Program-made: the position numbers and the translations under genes
Shown: positions 1 through 6,122 of the stretch, in pieces
Position numbering within the stretch: position 1 is the stretch's first letter
Layout of the letters: each line of letters opens with the position of its first letter
The notes under the pieces: model-generated
Told to the model about the DNA's origin: nothing
Seen by the model: only the letters and a program-made list of their open reading frames with translations
Databases searched by the model: none
Source of the DNA: Clostridiales bacterium
GTDB taxonomy: Bacteria > Bacillota > Clostridia > Peptostreptococcales > Natronincolaceae
DNA: 12,455 nucleotides
Direction: 5' to 3'
Assembly (NCBI GenBank): GCA_012800145.1
Contig: JAAZJW010000147.1
Location: 1-12,455 of the forward strand

Positions 1-120
1 CAGACTGTGTGAAAAATGTCATCCTGAGCGAAGCGAAGGATCTCAAATGGCCTGAAAACGAGATTCTTCGCTACGCTCAGAATGACAAAAAGCGGGAAAA
101 GTGCTTTTTCACACAGTCTG
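1..120. repeat. Complete palindromic repeat element A (MITE-like) with 16-bp terminal inverted repeats
   Basis: The ends are a perfect 16-bp inverted repeat: cagactgtgtgaaaaa at 1-16 and its reverse complement at 105-120. Inside, the 28-bp arm at 17-44 (beginning tgtcatcctgagcgaagcga) pairs with 60-87, matching 25 of 28 bases. The whole 120 bp can fold into one long hairpin. It has no coding capacity. The same termini bound a second copy at 1718-1887, so this is a dispersed element and not a one-off hairpin. Its left flank lies outside the window, so a target duplication cannot be checked here. The inner tgtcatcctgag arm is of a kind seen dispersed in many bacterial genomes (general knowledge). 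The transposase that might have moved it is not present. Confidence 0.85.
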
Positions 121-137
121 ATGAGCAGGATTAGTTT

Positions 138-152
138 GACCCGCGAAGGATC
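138..152. repeat. Fragment of the same repeat family
   Basis: The 15 bases gacccgcgaaggatc are identical to 1780-1794 inside element C. The fragment lies 17 bp beyond the right end of element A. It looks like a remnant of another, mostly lost, copy. Nothing else in 121-250 is recognisable, apart from a weak 7-bp inverted repeat (214-220 with 236-242). Confidence 0.5.
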
Positions 153-260
153 TGTATTTTAAAATAATGCTTTCCTTCATTGTGGCATGGGTAACATACG
201 CAAATTCTGAAACGAATGGATGATTTTCCCAGGGTTCCATTCATGAATCCTAGGAAATAT

Positions 261-289
261 TTAGAGGGTTTTCGCAGATAATGTAGAAT
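261..289 (+). promoter_or_regulatory. Possible weak promoter for rpiB
   Basis: A -10-like tagaat (284-289) lies 17 bp after ttagag (261-266), which matches the -35 consensus in only three positions. It would start transcription about 40 bp before rpiB. The surrounding sequence is AT-rich, so chance matches are likely; this is the best candidate in the gap, not a firm call. Confidence 0.3.
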
Positions 290-334
290 ATATTATGGAT
301 TTACTCTTAATTTTATGATATTGGAGGCATTGAT

Positions 335-784
335 GTGAAAATTGCTATTGGAAGTGACCATGCCGGATATGAATTAAAGGAACTTGTTAAGAAACATTTA
401 CAGGAAAAAGGTCACGGTATAAGGGATTTTGGGACGGATTCAACTGAATCCACGGATTATCCCGATTTTGCCGAAAAGGTAGGAGAAGCTGTAGCAGCAG
501 GGGATTTCGAAAGGGGCATATTGATTTGCGGAACGGGGATAGGTATTTCCATAGCTGCCAATAAGATACCAGGGGTGTATTGTGGTTTGGTCGGGGATTG
601 TTTTTCAGCCAAGGCATCAAGATGGCATAACAACACCAATGTTATAGCATTGGGAGCGAGGGTAATAGGACCCGGGCTCGCTTTAGAAATTATCGATACG
701 TGGTTGGAGACGAAATTTAAGGGTGATAGGCACCAAAGAAGAATCGACAAAATTGTTGAGATTGAAAAAAGATATTCACAATGA
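335..784 (+). CDS. rpiB: Ribose-5-phosphate isomerase B
   Basis: Cytoplasmic enzyme of the non-oxidative pentose phosphate pathway that interconverts ribulose 5-phosphate and ribose 5-phosphate. The 149-residue product has the usual RpiB length. It shows the N-terminal SDHAG loop (residues 7-11, with H9), the ICGTGIGISIAANK active-site segment with the catalytic-type cysteine at C65, and RWHNNTNVIALGARV with H98 and N99-N100. The start is GTG: ggagg at 323-327 is 7 nt upstream, while the overlapping ATG at 333 is followed at once by TGA. LacA/LacB or allose-6-phosphate isomerases are relatives, but the single-subunit context beside nucleotide and wall genes and the full motif set favour RpiB. 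Repeat B begins 6 bp after the stop codon. In many Clostridia upp lies between rpiB and the dCMP deaminase gene; it is absent here. Confidence 0.95.
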   Translation: MKIAIGSDHAGYELKELVKKHLQEKGHGIRDFGTDSTESTDYPDFAEKVGEAVAAGDFERGILICGTGIGISIAANKIPGVYCGLVGDCFSAKASRWHNNTNVIALGARVIGPGLALEIIDTWLETKFKGDRHQRRIDKIVEIEKRYSQ

Positions 785-790
785 TATATT

Positions 791-970
791 AAGCTGTGTG
801 GAAATTGTCATTCCGACCCAACACTCAGGCCTTGAAATGGGGTTTTCCATAATTATTATTATTTGAATTAGTATGATAAATCTATTAAAATTGTTAACCG
901 GGTGTTGGGGAAGAATCTTGCTTTTGGATCCTTCGGGGGCCAAGCTTATTCTGCATGTCTCAGGATGACA
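791..970. repeat. Degenerate repeat element B, same family as A and C
   Basis: The left end, agctgtgtggaaattgtcat (from 792), is a decayed version of the cagactgtgtgaaaaatgtcat terminus. The right end carries ctcaggatgaca (959-970), the reverse complement of the tgtcatcctgag arm. Read on the minus strand from 970, the sequence follows the longer arm type with cagaataa and cgaaggatcc, as in element C. An 8-bp inner pairing links cccaacac (817-824) with gtgttggg (902-909). The right terminal repeat is missing, so this copy is truncated or eroded. It fills most of the 285-bp gap between rpiB and comEB. Confidence 0.6.
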
Positions 971-977
971 TTTAAAC

Positions 978-1053
978 GATTGTTTAACCATTGTAAACTA
1001 TTGTTCAACCATTGTTCAACTATTGTTAAACCATTGTTCAACCATTGTTCAAT
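978..1053. repeat. 11-bp tandem array (consensus cattgttcaac) before comEB
   Basis: Seven head-to-tail units: 978-988, 989-998 (10 bp), 999-1009, 1010-1020, 1021-1031, 1032-1042 and 1043-1053. Units 4 and 6 are identical (cattgttcaac), unit 7 differs only in its last base, and the others carry one to three changes. The array ends one base before the comEB ribosome binding site, so it forms the 5' leader of that mRNA. The period of about one helical turn would put every unit on the same DNA face. Confidence 0.85.
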
Positions 1054-1069
1054 TGGAAGGAGTTATATT

Positions 1070-1519
1070 ATGCGTCCGTCTTGGGATGAATATTTTATGG
1101 AAATAGCGGAGGTAGTCAAAACACGGTCAACCTGTTTGCGCAGACAGGTTGGAGCGGTTATTGTTAAAGACAAACAAATTTTATCAACCGGATATAATGG
1201 TGCACCTTCGGGTTTGAAACATTGCGAAGAAACAGGATGTCTCAGACAACAATTAGGTGTTCCGTCCGGGGAAAAACATGAACTTTGTCGTGGACTTCAT
1301 GCAGAGCAAAATGCTATTATCCAGGCCTCACTTCATGGTGTTAAAATAGAAGGGGCCACAATTTATGTGACCACCCAACCTTGTGTGGTCTGTGCCAAAA
1401 TGATCATTAACTCGGGAATAAAGAAATTAATCTATAAAGGGGATTATCCGGACAGGCTATCTGCTCAAATGCTCAGGGAATCCGGCATTACAGTACAAAA
1501 ATTTCAACAGGAAACATAA
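1070..1519 (+). CDS. comEB: dCMP deaminase (ComEB family)
   Basis: Zinc-dependent cytidine/deoxycytidylate deaminase that converts dCMP to dUMP, the precursor for thymidylate synthesis. The 149-residue product has the HAE motif (H77 zinc ligand, E79 proton shuttle) and PCVVC (104-108, zinc ligands C105 and C108). It also has the GYNGAPSG segment (41-48) and the extra cysteines C22, C52, C57 and C73 typical of dCMP deaminases, where a second structural zinc is known. The start at ATG 1070 is set by ggaaggag (1055-1062), 7 nt upstream. The frame stays open back to 902, but that extension translates the tandem array and repeat B and is not homologous to the family. The name ComEB comes from the Bacillus competence locus; no competence genes are seen here, so the metabolic role is the safe reading. 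Confidence 0.93.
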   Translation: MRPSWDEYFMEIAEVVKTRSTCLRRQVGAVIVKDKQILSTGYNGAPSGLKHCEETGCLRQQLGVPSGEKHELCRGLHAEQNAIIQASLHGVKIEGATIYVTTQPCVVCAKMIINSGIKKLIYKGDYPDRLSAQMLRESGITVQKFQQET

Positions 1520-1554
1520 CCCGATTCCTGATTTTTAGACTATAATATCGCCCA

Positions 1555-1583
1555 TTGATAAATTAAACCAAATAGTATAGAAT
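1555..1583 (+). promoter_or_regulatory. Sigma-A-like promoter upstream of the repeat cluster and tagO
   Basis: ttgata (1555-1560) and tagaat (1578-1583) each match the -35 and -10 consensus in five of six positions and are spaced by exactly 17 bp. Transcription would start near 1590, giving tagO a leader of about 330 nt that runs through the 78-bp duplication and element C. No terminator is visible between comEB and this site. Confidence 0.6.
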
Positions 1584-1592
1584 GGGGACAAG

Positions 1593-1718
1593 GCAGTGAC
1601 AAAACGAGATTCTTCACGGGTCGAGCACATACTGTTCGTCTCAGGATGACAGAAATGTGGGACTTTCACAGCAGTGACAAAACGAGATTCTTCACGGGTC
1701 AAGCACATACTGTCCGTC
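1593..1718. repeat. 78-bp tandem duplication of a half-element
   Basis: 1593-1640 and 1671-1718 are 48-bp direct repeats differing at two positions (46 of 48 identical), offset by 78 bp. The first copy continues into tcaggatgacag (1641-1652), the outer end of the tgtcatcctgag arm read in reverse. The second copy is interrupted at 1718 by the terminus of element C. Short minus-strand reading frames through this stretch only translate the repeats. Confidence 0.8.
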
Positions 1719-1887
1719 AGACTGTGTGAAAAAGCACTTTTCTCACTTATTGTCATCCTGAGACACACAGAATAAATCCGACCCGCGAAGGATCCCTGAA
1801 GTGAGATTCTTTGTAAGCACTGTTTATACTGACTGTCTCAGGATGACATGAAATTGAAGCTCGGAATGTCAATTTTCATACAGTCTG
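1718..1887. repeat. Palindromic repeat element C (MITE-like)
   Basis: The left terminus cagactgtgtgaaaaa (1718-1733) is identical to the left end of element A. The right terminus, attttcatacagtctg (1872-1887), matches the inverted copy in 14 of 16 bases. Inside, tgtcatcctgagac (from 1752) pairs with gtctcaggatgaca (ending 1847). The arms are longer than in A and include the cgacccgcgaaggatc block (1779-1794). Size is 170 bp against 120 bp for A. The right end lies 15 bp before the tagO ribosome binding site, so the element forms the tagO leader. An in-frame ATG at 1848 lies inside the element and is unlikely to be used. Confidence 0.8.
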
Positions 1888-1919
1888 TCGCCTCAGACGA
1901 CAAAGAGGAGTGTAAATTA

Positions 1920-3005
1920 ATGGAAGAACAAAACATAATTACATATTTAAGTTCTGTGTTTACCATAGCGTTAATAATATCATATGTATTGACCCCCTAT
2001 GCTAAGCGATTAGCCTGTAAGCTGGGTGCAATTGATATACCGAAGGACAGCAGAAGGGTTCATAAGAAACCCACACCAAGTCTTGGTGGAATTGCTATAT
2101 ACATTTCCTTTGTCATCACCACCGTTATATTCGCAGTATTCAACAAGGGTATGAATTTTAACAGCGAGTTTAAGGGAATTTTAATAGGGGCAACCCTAAT
2201 TTTAATTACAGGTATTATCGACGATATCAAACAGATTCCTGCAGTATACAAATTGGCGATCCAGGTGTTGGCCGCCTTAATAGCCGTGTATGGTGGTGTG
2301 ACTATTGATTTTATTAAATTTCCTCCGGCAAGTACAGAGGGCGGACTGATCTTTCTGAAGGCCTTAAGGATTCCGATAACAGTGTTTTGGATTATCGGTA
2401 TTACAAATACGGTTAATTTAATAGATGGGTTGGATGGGCTTGCGGCGGGGGTGTCTACAATAGCATCTTTGTCTTTAGCGGCAGTTGCCTGTAATATTGA
2501 ACAATATAATGTGGCTATTTTACTTGCGATATTGGCCGGTGCATCTTTAGGTTTCCTGCCCTATAATTTTAATCCTGCTCAGATTTTTATGGGAGATGCA
2601 GGTTCTTTAGTTATAGGATATCTATTGGCTACCATATCGGTTGAGGGGGTAATCAAGAGTGCTACAACTATTGCTGTTGCAACGCCTGTATTGGCTTTGG
2701 GTGTTCCGGTGTTCGATACTGCATTTGCTATAGTCAGAAGGCTGGTAAACAAGAAACCCATTATGGAGGCGGATAAAGGTCATCTTCATCACAGGCTTCT
2801 TGATCATGGCTTGAGCCAAAAACAAACCGTGTTGATACTGTATATTATCAGCTCGGTGCTGGGAGGAAGCTCTATAATTATTTCCGATGTTGCCAAATCT
2901 TCTGCCTATCTGATAATTGGCGTAACATCAATTTTGATACTGTATGGGGCTTATAGAATAGGAATCGTAAAAAAGGTTGCGGAAAAGAAGGGAGCAAAAA
3001 TATAA
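1920..3005 (+). CDS. tagO: Undecaprenyl-phosphate N-acetylglucosaminyl 1-phosphate transferase (TagO/WecA, MraY family)
   Basis: Polytopic membrane enzyme that moves GlcNAc-1-phosphate from UDP-GlcNAc to undecaprenyl phosphate, the first step of wall teichoic acid or other surface glycan synthesis. The 361-residue product shows the family signatures in order: SLGGIAIY (54-61), the Mg-binding DD pair in GIIDDIKQIPA (98-108), NLIDGLDGLAAG (166-177), FNPAQIFMGDAGSL (217-230) and the HLHHR loop (288-292). Hydrophobic helices lie between them and run on to the C-terminus. The start is ATG 1920, preceded by agaggag (1904-1910). The frame remains open to ATG 1848, but those 24 codons lie mostly in repeat element C. 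MraY itself acts on UDP-MurNAc-pentapeptide; the HLHHR loop and the wecB gene downstream favour the GlcNAc enzyme. The final polymer cannot be told from this window. Confidence 0.93.
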   Translation: MEEQNIITYLSSVFTIALIISYVLTPYAKRLACKLGAIDIPKDSRRVHKKPTPSLGGIAIYISFVITTVIFAVFNKGMNFNSEFKGILIGATLILITGIIDDIKQIPAVYKLAIQVLAALIAVYGGVTIDFIKFPPASTEGGLIFLKALRIPITVFWIIGITNTVNLIDGLDGLAAGVSTIASLSLAAVACNIEQYNVAILLAILAGASLGFLPYNFNPAQIFMGDAGSLVIGYLLATISVEGVIKSATTIAVATPVLALGVPVFDTAFAIVRRLVNKKPIMEADKGHLHHRLLDHGLSQKQTVLILYIISSVLGGSSIIISDVAKSSAYLIIGVTSILILYGAYRIGIVKKVAEKKGAKI

Positions 3006-3023
3006 TTATTGACGTATGTAAGA

Positions 3024-3069
3024 TTTAACATATTGGTATTTAGTGTAGCCAATATGTTAAAATTTTGTT
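3024..3069 (+). terminator. Intrinsic terminator after tagO
   Basis: tttaacatattgg (3024-3036) and ccaatatgttaaa (3049-3061) form a perfect 13-bp stem with a 12-nt loop, followed by attttgtt. The stem starts 19 bp after the tagO stop codon. It is AT-rich and the T run is broken by one G, so termination may be partial. Confidence 0.65.
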
Positions 3070-3074
3070 ATAAT
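3046..3074 (+). promoter_or_regulatory. Possible promoter for wecB, overlapping the terminator
   Basis: A perfect tataat (3069-3074) lies in the T-rich tail of the terminator. The -35 region at the usual 17-bp spacing is tagcca (3046-3051), a poor match that lies in the terminator stem. If used, it gives wecB a leader of about 365 nt. Confidence 0.4.
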
Positions 3075-3445
3075 ACATGTAAGGCATAGCCCTGGAGCCA
3101 CCATATGTAAACCAGCATTTTAAAAACTACTGCTGCTTGTTTCAATGGTAGTTTAAAATATTTTAAATTTAGTAAAAAAAAGAAGGAAAAACGAAATATA
3201 TGTAGAAGTAACTGTTGTGTTATATATTATATAATATATATGGCATATATACTAAGTTAATGTAATAATGCCAAGCTGTCTTATAAAATAATAGATAAAC
3301 GGATGGCGCATGCAGTCGAATTGTTACCTATGTTATCGAAAAAGGGGAAAAACAAGTTTTAATTGGGGGGTTGTAAAAAACGCACAGTAATAAACAACCA
3401 TACCCATAGCGTAGGCAGTTTATGTGAACGGGGAGAAAGGTATAT
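3075..3445 (+). other. Long AT-rich leader or intergenic region before wecB
   Basis: About 370 bp without a credible gene on either strand; the open frames here run into or against wecB and lack family character. It contains a short inverted repeat (aaactac 3124-3130 with gtagttt 3148-3154) and a perfect 20-bp palindrome (3221-3240). It also has an A-rich stretch (3173-3200) and a g-run at 3365-3370. I could not match it to a riboswitch class that I know. It may be an untranslated leader or simply AT-rich spacer. Confidence 0.5.
3221..3240. repeat. Perfect 20-bp AT-only palindrome
   Basis: tatatattatataatatata reads the same on both strands. It includes a tataat (3230-3235) and could be a promoter core, a protein-binding site or a cruciform-prone spot. 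No good -35 lies at the right distance for that hexamer. Confidence 0.6.
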
Positions 3446-4600
3446 ATGACAAAAAGCAAAGGCCAAACGCAAAAATCAAAGGCGCTAATTGTGTTTGGAA
3501 CAAGGCCGGAAGCAATAAAGATGGCTCCTTTAATAAAAAAAATAGAAGAATGCAAACAGATAGAACCTGTAGTTTGCATAACTGCGCAACATCGCGAAAT
3601 GCTCGATACAGTACTGGAACTATTTGAAATTAGTCCGGATTATGACCTGAATATAATGAAACATGGACAAAGCATAACAGATATTACTGTAAGAGCATTA
3701 AAGGGAATGGAGGACATTTTAACTAAGGAAAAACCTGATATAGTTTTGGTTCATGGGGATACATCTACTACCTTTGTAGGAGCACTTGCGGCATTTTATC
3801 AAAAAATAAAAATAGGACATGTGGAAGCGGGATTAAGAAGCGGGAATATATATTCCCCCTATCCGGAAGAAATGAACAGGATACTTACAACTAATCTCGC
3901 AACCATTCATTTTGCACCTACTGAAGGTAATTATAATAATTTAATTAAAGAGGGGATAGAACCGGAAAAAATATTTATAACAGGGAACACCGTAATAGAT
4001 GCATTGCTTTCAGTTGTCGATGATGATTACACATTTGAAAACAGCATTCTAAACAAGGTGGATTATAAAAATAAGAAAGTGATAGTAATGACCTGCCATC
4101 GTAGAGAAAATTGGGGCAGACCCATGGAAAATATATTTATGGCGGTAAAAGAGGTAGTTGGGGAAAATGAAAATGTAGAGATAATATTTCCTGTACATTT
4201 AAATCCTAGTATACGCAAACTAGCAAAATATATCTTAGGAGAGCAAAGCAATATTCATTTAATAGAACCGTTAGAATATGAAGAGTTTGCAAATTTGCTA
4301 AACAAAGCCTATTTAGTGTTAACCGATTCCGGTGGAATACAGGAGGAAGCTCCGGCATTAGGAAAACCTATTTTGGTTATGCGAGAAGAAACAGAGAGAC
4401 CGGAGGCTGTTAAAGCAGGTACCGTTAAAGTAATAGGCACAGAAAAAGAAAATATAAAAAAAGAGACAAATGTACTTTTAAATGACTTACATGAATATAA
4501 TGTAATGGCAAACTCAATCAACCCCTATGGAGATGGAACTGCATCCGAAAAAATTGTAAATTTTTTGCTCAGTTATCTGACACATTTCAAAAATGTCTAA
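3446..4600 (+). CDS. wecB: UDP-N-acetylglucosamine 2-epimerase, non-hydrolysing (WecB/MnaA)
   Basis: Cytoplasmic GT-B-fold enzyme that interconverts UDP-GlcNAc and UDP-ManNAc. UDP-ManNAc is used for the teichoic acid linkage unit and for other surface polymers. The 384-residue product has the expected length and motifs: VFGTRPEAIKMAPL (16-29), VHGDTSTTF (102-110, D105), HVEAGLRS (125-132, E127), YPEEMNR (139-145, E141), ITGNTVID (178-185), TCHRRENWG (216-224, H218), FPVHLNP (248-254) and TDSGGIQEEAPALGKP (293-308, with S295 and E301). These cover the catalytic acids and the nucleotide site known in the family. The start ATG 3446 follows gggagaaagg (3431-3440). It pairs functionally with TagO upstream, which shares the substrate UDP-GlcNAc. 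The codons look more AT-rich than in the atp genes, but I have not measured this. Confidence 0.95.
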   Translation: MTKSKGQTQKSKALIVFGTRPEAIKMAPLIKKIEECKQIEPVVCITAQHREMLDTVLELFEISPDYDLNIMKHGQSITDITVRALKGMEDILTKEKPDIVLVHGDTSTTFVGALAAFYQKIKIGHVEAGLRSGNIYSPYPEEMNRILTTNLATIHFAPTEGNYNNLIKEGIEPEKIFITGNTVIDALLSVVDDDYTFENSILNKVDYKNKKVIVMTCHRRENWGRPMENIFMAVKEVVGENENVEIIFPVHLNPSIRKLAKYILGEQSNIHLIEPLEYEEFANLLNKAYLVLTDSGGIQEEAPALGKPILVMREETERPEAVKAGTVKVIGTEKENIKKETNVLLNDLHEYNVMANSINPYGDGTASEKIVNFLLSYLTHFKNV

Positions 4601-4637
4601 GGATTCCTGGGGAACACCGATAATTTTTTAGGAATTG

Positions 4638-4646
4638 TGGTACAAT
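4638..4646 (+). promoter_or_regulatory. Extended -10 promoter for the atp operon
   Basis: tgg-tacaat (4638-4646) matches the extended -10 form TGnTATAAT with one mismatch in the hexamer. Transcription would begin near 4653, about 45 nt before atpZ. No -35 match is found at 17 bp, which is normal for extended -10 promoters. The preceding gap holds a small hairpin (ttcc-tgg-ggaa, 4604-4614) without a proper T tail, so read-through from wecB into atp is possible. Confidence 0.5.
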
Positions 4647-4698
4647 CGAGCTCGGCAAGGATTGTTAAAAATAAAATGATATAAAGACGGGTGGTAAA

Positions 4699-4938
4699 AT
4701 GCCTAAGAAAACAACTAAAGAAGCAGGGGGTTTGGAAAATTTTGTTCTCATAACTCATGTGGGAGTAAGTATGGCCACGCCTATATTGATAGGTGTATAT
4801 ATAGGTAAAAAGCTGGACGATTATTTTAAAATATCACCATTGTTTTTACTTATATTCATTATACTAGGTATCGCAGCATCATTTACAAATTTATTTAAAA
4901 TAGTTGAAAAAAGTTCAGGTGATAAAAAAGGGAAGTGA
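4699..4938 (+). CDS. atpZ: AtpZ, F-ATP synthase accessory membrane protein
   Basis: Small membrane protein of the AtpZ / ATPase_gene1 family, encoded at the head of many bacterial atp operons. In Bacillus, AtpZ and AtpI are reported to act together in Mg2+/Ca2+ handling or Fo assembly. The 79-residue product has two predicted membrane helices (about 15-36 and 47-67). The first ends in GVYIGKKLDDYF (32-43), the GxxxGxxLDxxF-type signature, and the second in AASFTNLFKI. The start ATG 4699 has a weak site, gggtgg (4689-4694), only 4 nt away. The 3' end overlaps the atpI frame in the form called here. The family assignment rests on topology, motif and position. Confidence 0.82.
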   Translation: MPKKTTKEAGGLENFVLITHVGVSMATPILIGVYIGKKLDDYFKISPLFLLIFIILGIAASFTNLFKIVEKSSGDKKGK

Positions 4939-5320
4939 GGGTATTGGGGTAACCCGGGATATTCAAGTTAGAGTAACAAGGGGAATCATTGCATTTAATT
5001 CGATAGTCATAATAATTGGCATAATTATCGGCATGGCTTTTTCAAAGAACTGGAAACCTTTTGTCTTAGCGAATATCTATGGTTCTATAGCGGCAATTTT
5101 GAATTTTAGGTTATTGGCTATATCAACGGAGCAGGCAATAACAATGGAGTCCAGCAAAGTTCCCAGATTTGCAGGCGTTAGGGCTCTGGTGCGGTTATTT
5201 ATTACCGGGATGGTTTTATATGTCGCCTTGACTTCAGAACACATTAATGCCATAGGTACTATAATTGGTCTGTGGTCAATTAAGCCGATATTGTTAATAG
5301 AAAATTTGACGCGAAAATGA
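4904..5320 (+). CDS. atpI: ATP synthase protein I (AtpI), start uncertain
   Basis: Accessory membrane protein of the ATP synthase operon; in other bacteria AtpI helps c-ring assembly. The product as called (138 aa) has four predicted membrane helices, at about 28-47, 52-74, 93-110 and 115-133, with the PFVLANIYGSIAAILNFRLL stretch typical of the family in helix 2. No ATG lies in the 5' part. The call uses TTG 4904, overlapping atpZ by 35 nt, but no ribosome binding site precedes it. GTG 4919 is an alternative, also without a site. The only good site, gggaag (4930-4935) with gtgagg after it, points to ATT at 4943, which would give 125 residues. The helices are intact whichever start is used. 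atpB starts about 40 bp downstream. Confidence 0.8.
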   Translation: MKKVQVIKKGSEGIGVTRDIQVRVTRGIIAFNSIVIIIGIIIGMAFSKNWKPFVLANIYGSIAAILNFRLLAISTEQAITMESSKVPRFAGVRALVRLFITGMVLYVALTSEHINAIGTIIGLWSIKPILLIENLTRK

Positions 5321-5360
5321 TACACACTTTCTAAAAATTATAAAGTAAGGGGGGATGTCA

Positions 5361-6059
5361 ATGGATGGGGGTTTTGGTGCCAGGCTTATAGATGTAGCCG
5401 GTTTTCAAATTTCCGAAACAATACTTGTGACATGGATAGTAATGGCGGTTTTGATAGCTTTAGCCATAGCAGCCAGAATTGTTCTTCGAAAATTTGAGGC
5501 GGTCCCCAGGGGAGCGCAAAACGTTATAGAAACGATAGTTGAGCTAATAACCAACCTTACCACGAGTACCATGGGTGAGGAAAATAAGGGGCATGCACCG
5601 TTTGTGGGCACTATGTTAATCTTTATAGCAGTTTTGAATATAACCGGGTTATTTGGCTTTAGGCCTCCTACCGCAGATGTAAATACAACCCTGGGGTTTG
5701 GAATAGTAACACTTATAATGATGTATGGGTCCTCGATAATGAGGAATGGTTTTATGGGGTATGTCAAGGGTTTTCTTGAGCCAATACCTATTTTGCTTCC
5801 CGTCAACATAATAGGGGATCTGGCCACGCCTATATCACTGGGATTTCGTCTATTTGGAAATGTCCTGGGAGGCGTTATAATAGGGTCCCTTTTATACGGA
5901 GCATTGGGAGCTGCCAGTAATGCAATAGGAATATCCATACCCATATTTCAGGCGGTTATTCCCGTTTTTGCGCATGTATACTTTGATTTATTTTCAGGTT
6001 GTTTACAATCTTTTATATTTGTTATGCTTACAATGATATTTATAACTAATGCAATGTAG
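5361..6059 (+). CDS. atpB: F-ATP synthase subunit a
   Basis: Stator membrane subunit of Fo that forms the two half-channels for the coupling ion against the c-ring. The 232-residue product has hydrophobic helices throughout and the key stretch LATPISLGFRLFGN (154-167), containing the essential arginine R163 that separates the two channels. The C-terminal PVFAHVYFDLFSGCLQSFIFVMLTMIFI (201-228) is the last conserved helix. The start ATG 5361 is preferred over the in-frame ATG 5355. The site aaggggggg-type run (5346-5354) directly abuts 5355 but lies 6 nt from 5361. Because subunit c next door has a Na+-type ion site, this subunit probably serves a sodium path; the sequence of subunit a alone does not prove it. 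Confidence 0.95.
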   Translation: MDGGFGARLIDVAGFQISETILVTWIVMAVLIALAIAARIVLRKFEAVPRGAQNVIETIVELITNLTTSTMGEENKGHAPFVGTMLIFIAVLNITGLFGFRPPTADVNTTLGFGIVTLIMMYGSSIMRNGFMGYVKGFLEPIPILLPVNIIGDLATPISLGFRLFGNVLGGVIIGSLLYGALGAASNAIGISIPIFQAVIPVFAHVYFDLFSGCLQSFIFVMLTMIFITNAM

Positions 6060-6122
6060 TAAAAGCATTAGGGTTTTACAGGTTTTTAGCAGTGGCTCCA
6101 CGTTCTATCTTATTATATAAAA

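Noticed and set aside
214..242. 7-bp inverted repeat gaatgga/tccattc as a terminator or riboswitch before rpiB.
   Set aside because: Short stem, 15-nt loop, no T tract and no known aptamer motif.
902..1069. In-frame N-terminal extension of the dCMP deaminase (56 residues).
   Set aside because: It translates repeat B and the 11-bp array, has no family similarity, and the ribosome binding site at 1055-1062 fixes the start at 1070.
1535..1768. Minus-strand 77-residue frame with two near-identical CHPE/EESRFVT blocks.
   Set aside because: The blocks are translations of the direct repeats and element C; no ribosome binding site and no protein character.
1..1887. CRISPR array.
   Set aside because: The repeats are few, palindromic, of unequal spacing and without regular unique spacers; no cas genes are seen.
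1848..1919. Earlier ATG for tagO.
   Set aside because: It lies within element C, has no ribosome binding site, and adds residues not found in the family.
4604..4614. Small hairpin ttcc-tgg-ggaa after wecB as a terminator.
   Set aside because: Four base pairs only and the T run begins 9 nt later.
5405..5944. 179-residue minus-strand frame opposite atpB.
   Set aside because: Shadow of a strongly conserved gene; such long antisense frames are common opposite hydrophobic genes.
3093..6100. 9-bp inverted match tggagccac (3093) and gtggctcca (6092) as a shared regulatory site.
   Set aside because: Nine bases over 3 kb is within chance and the contexts differ.
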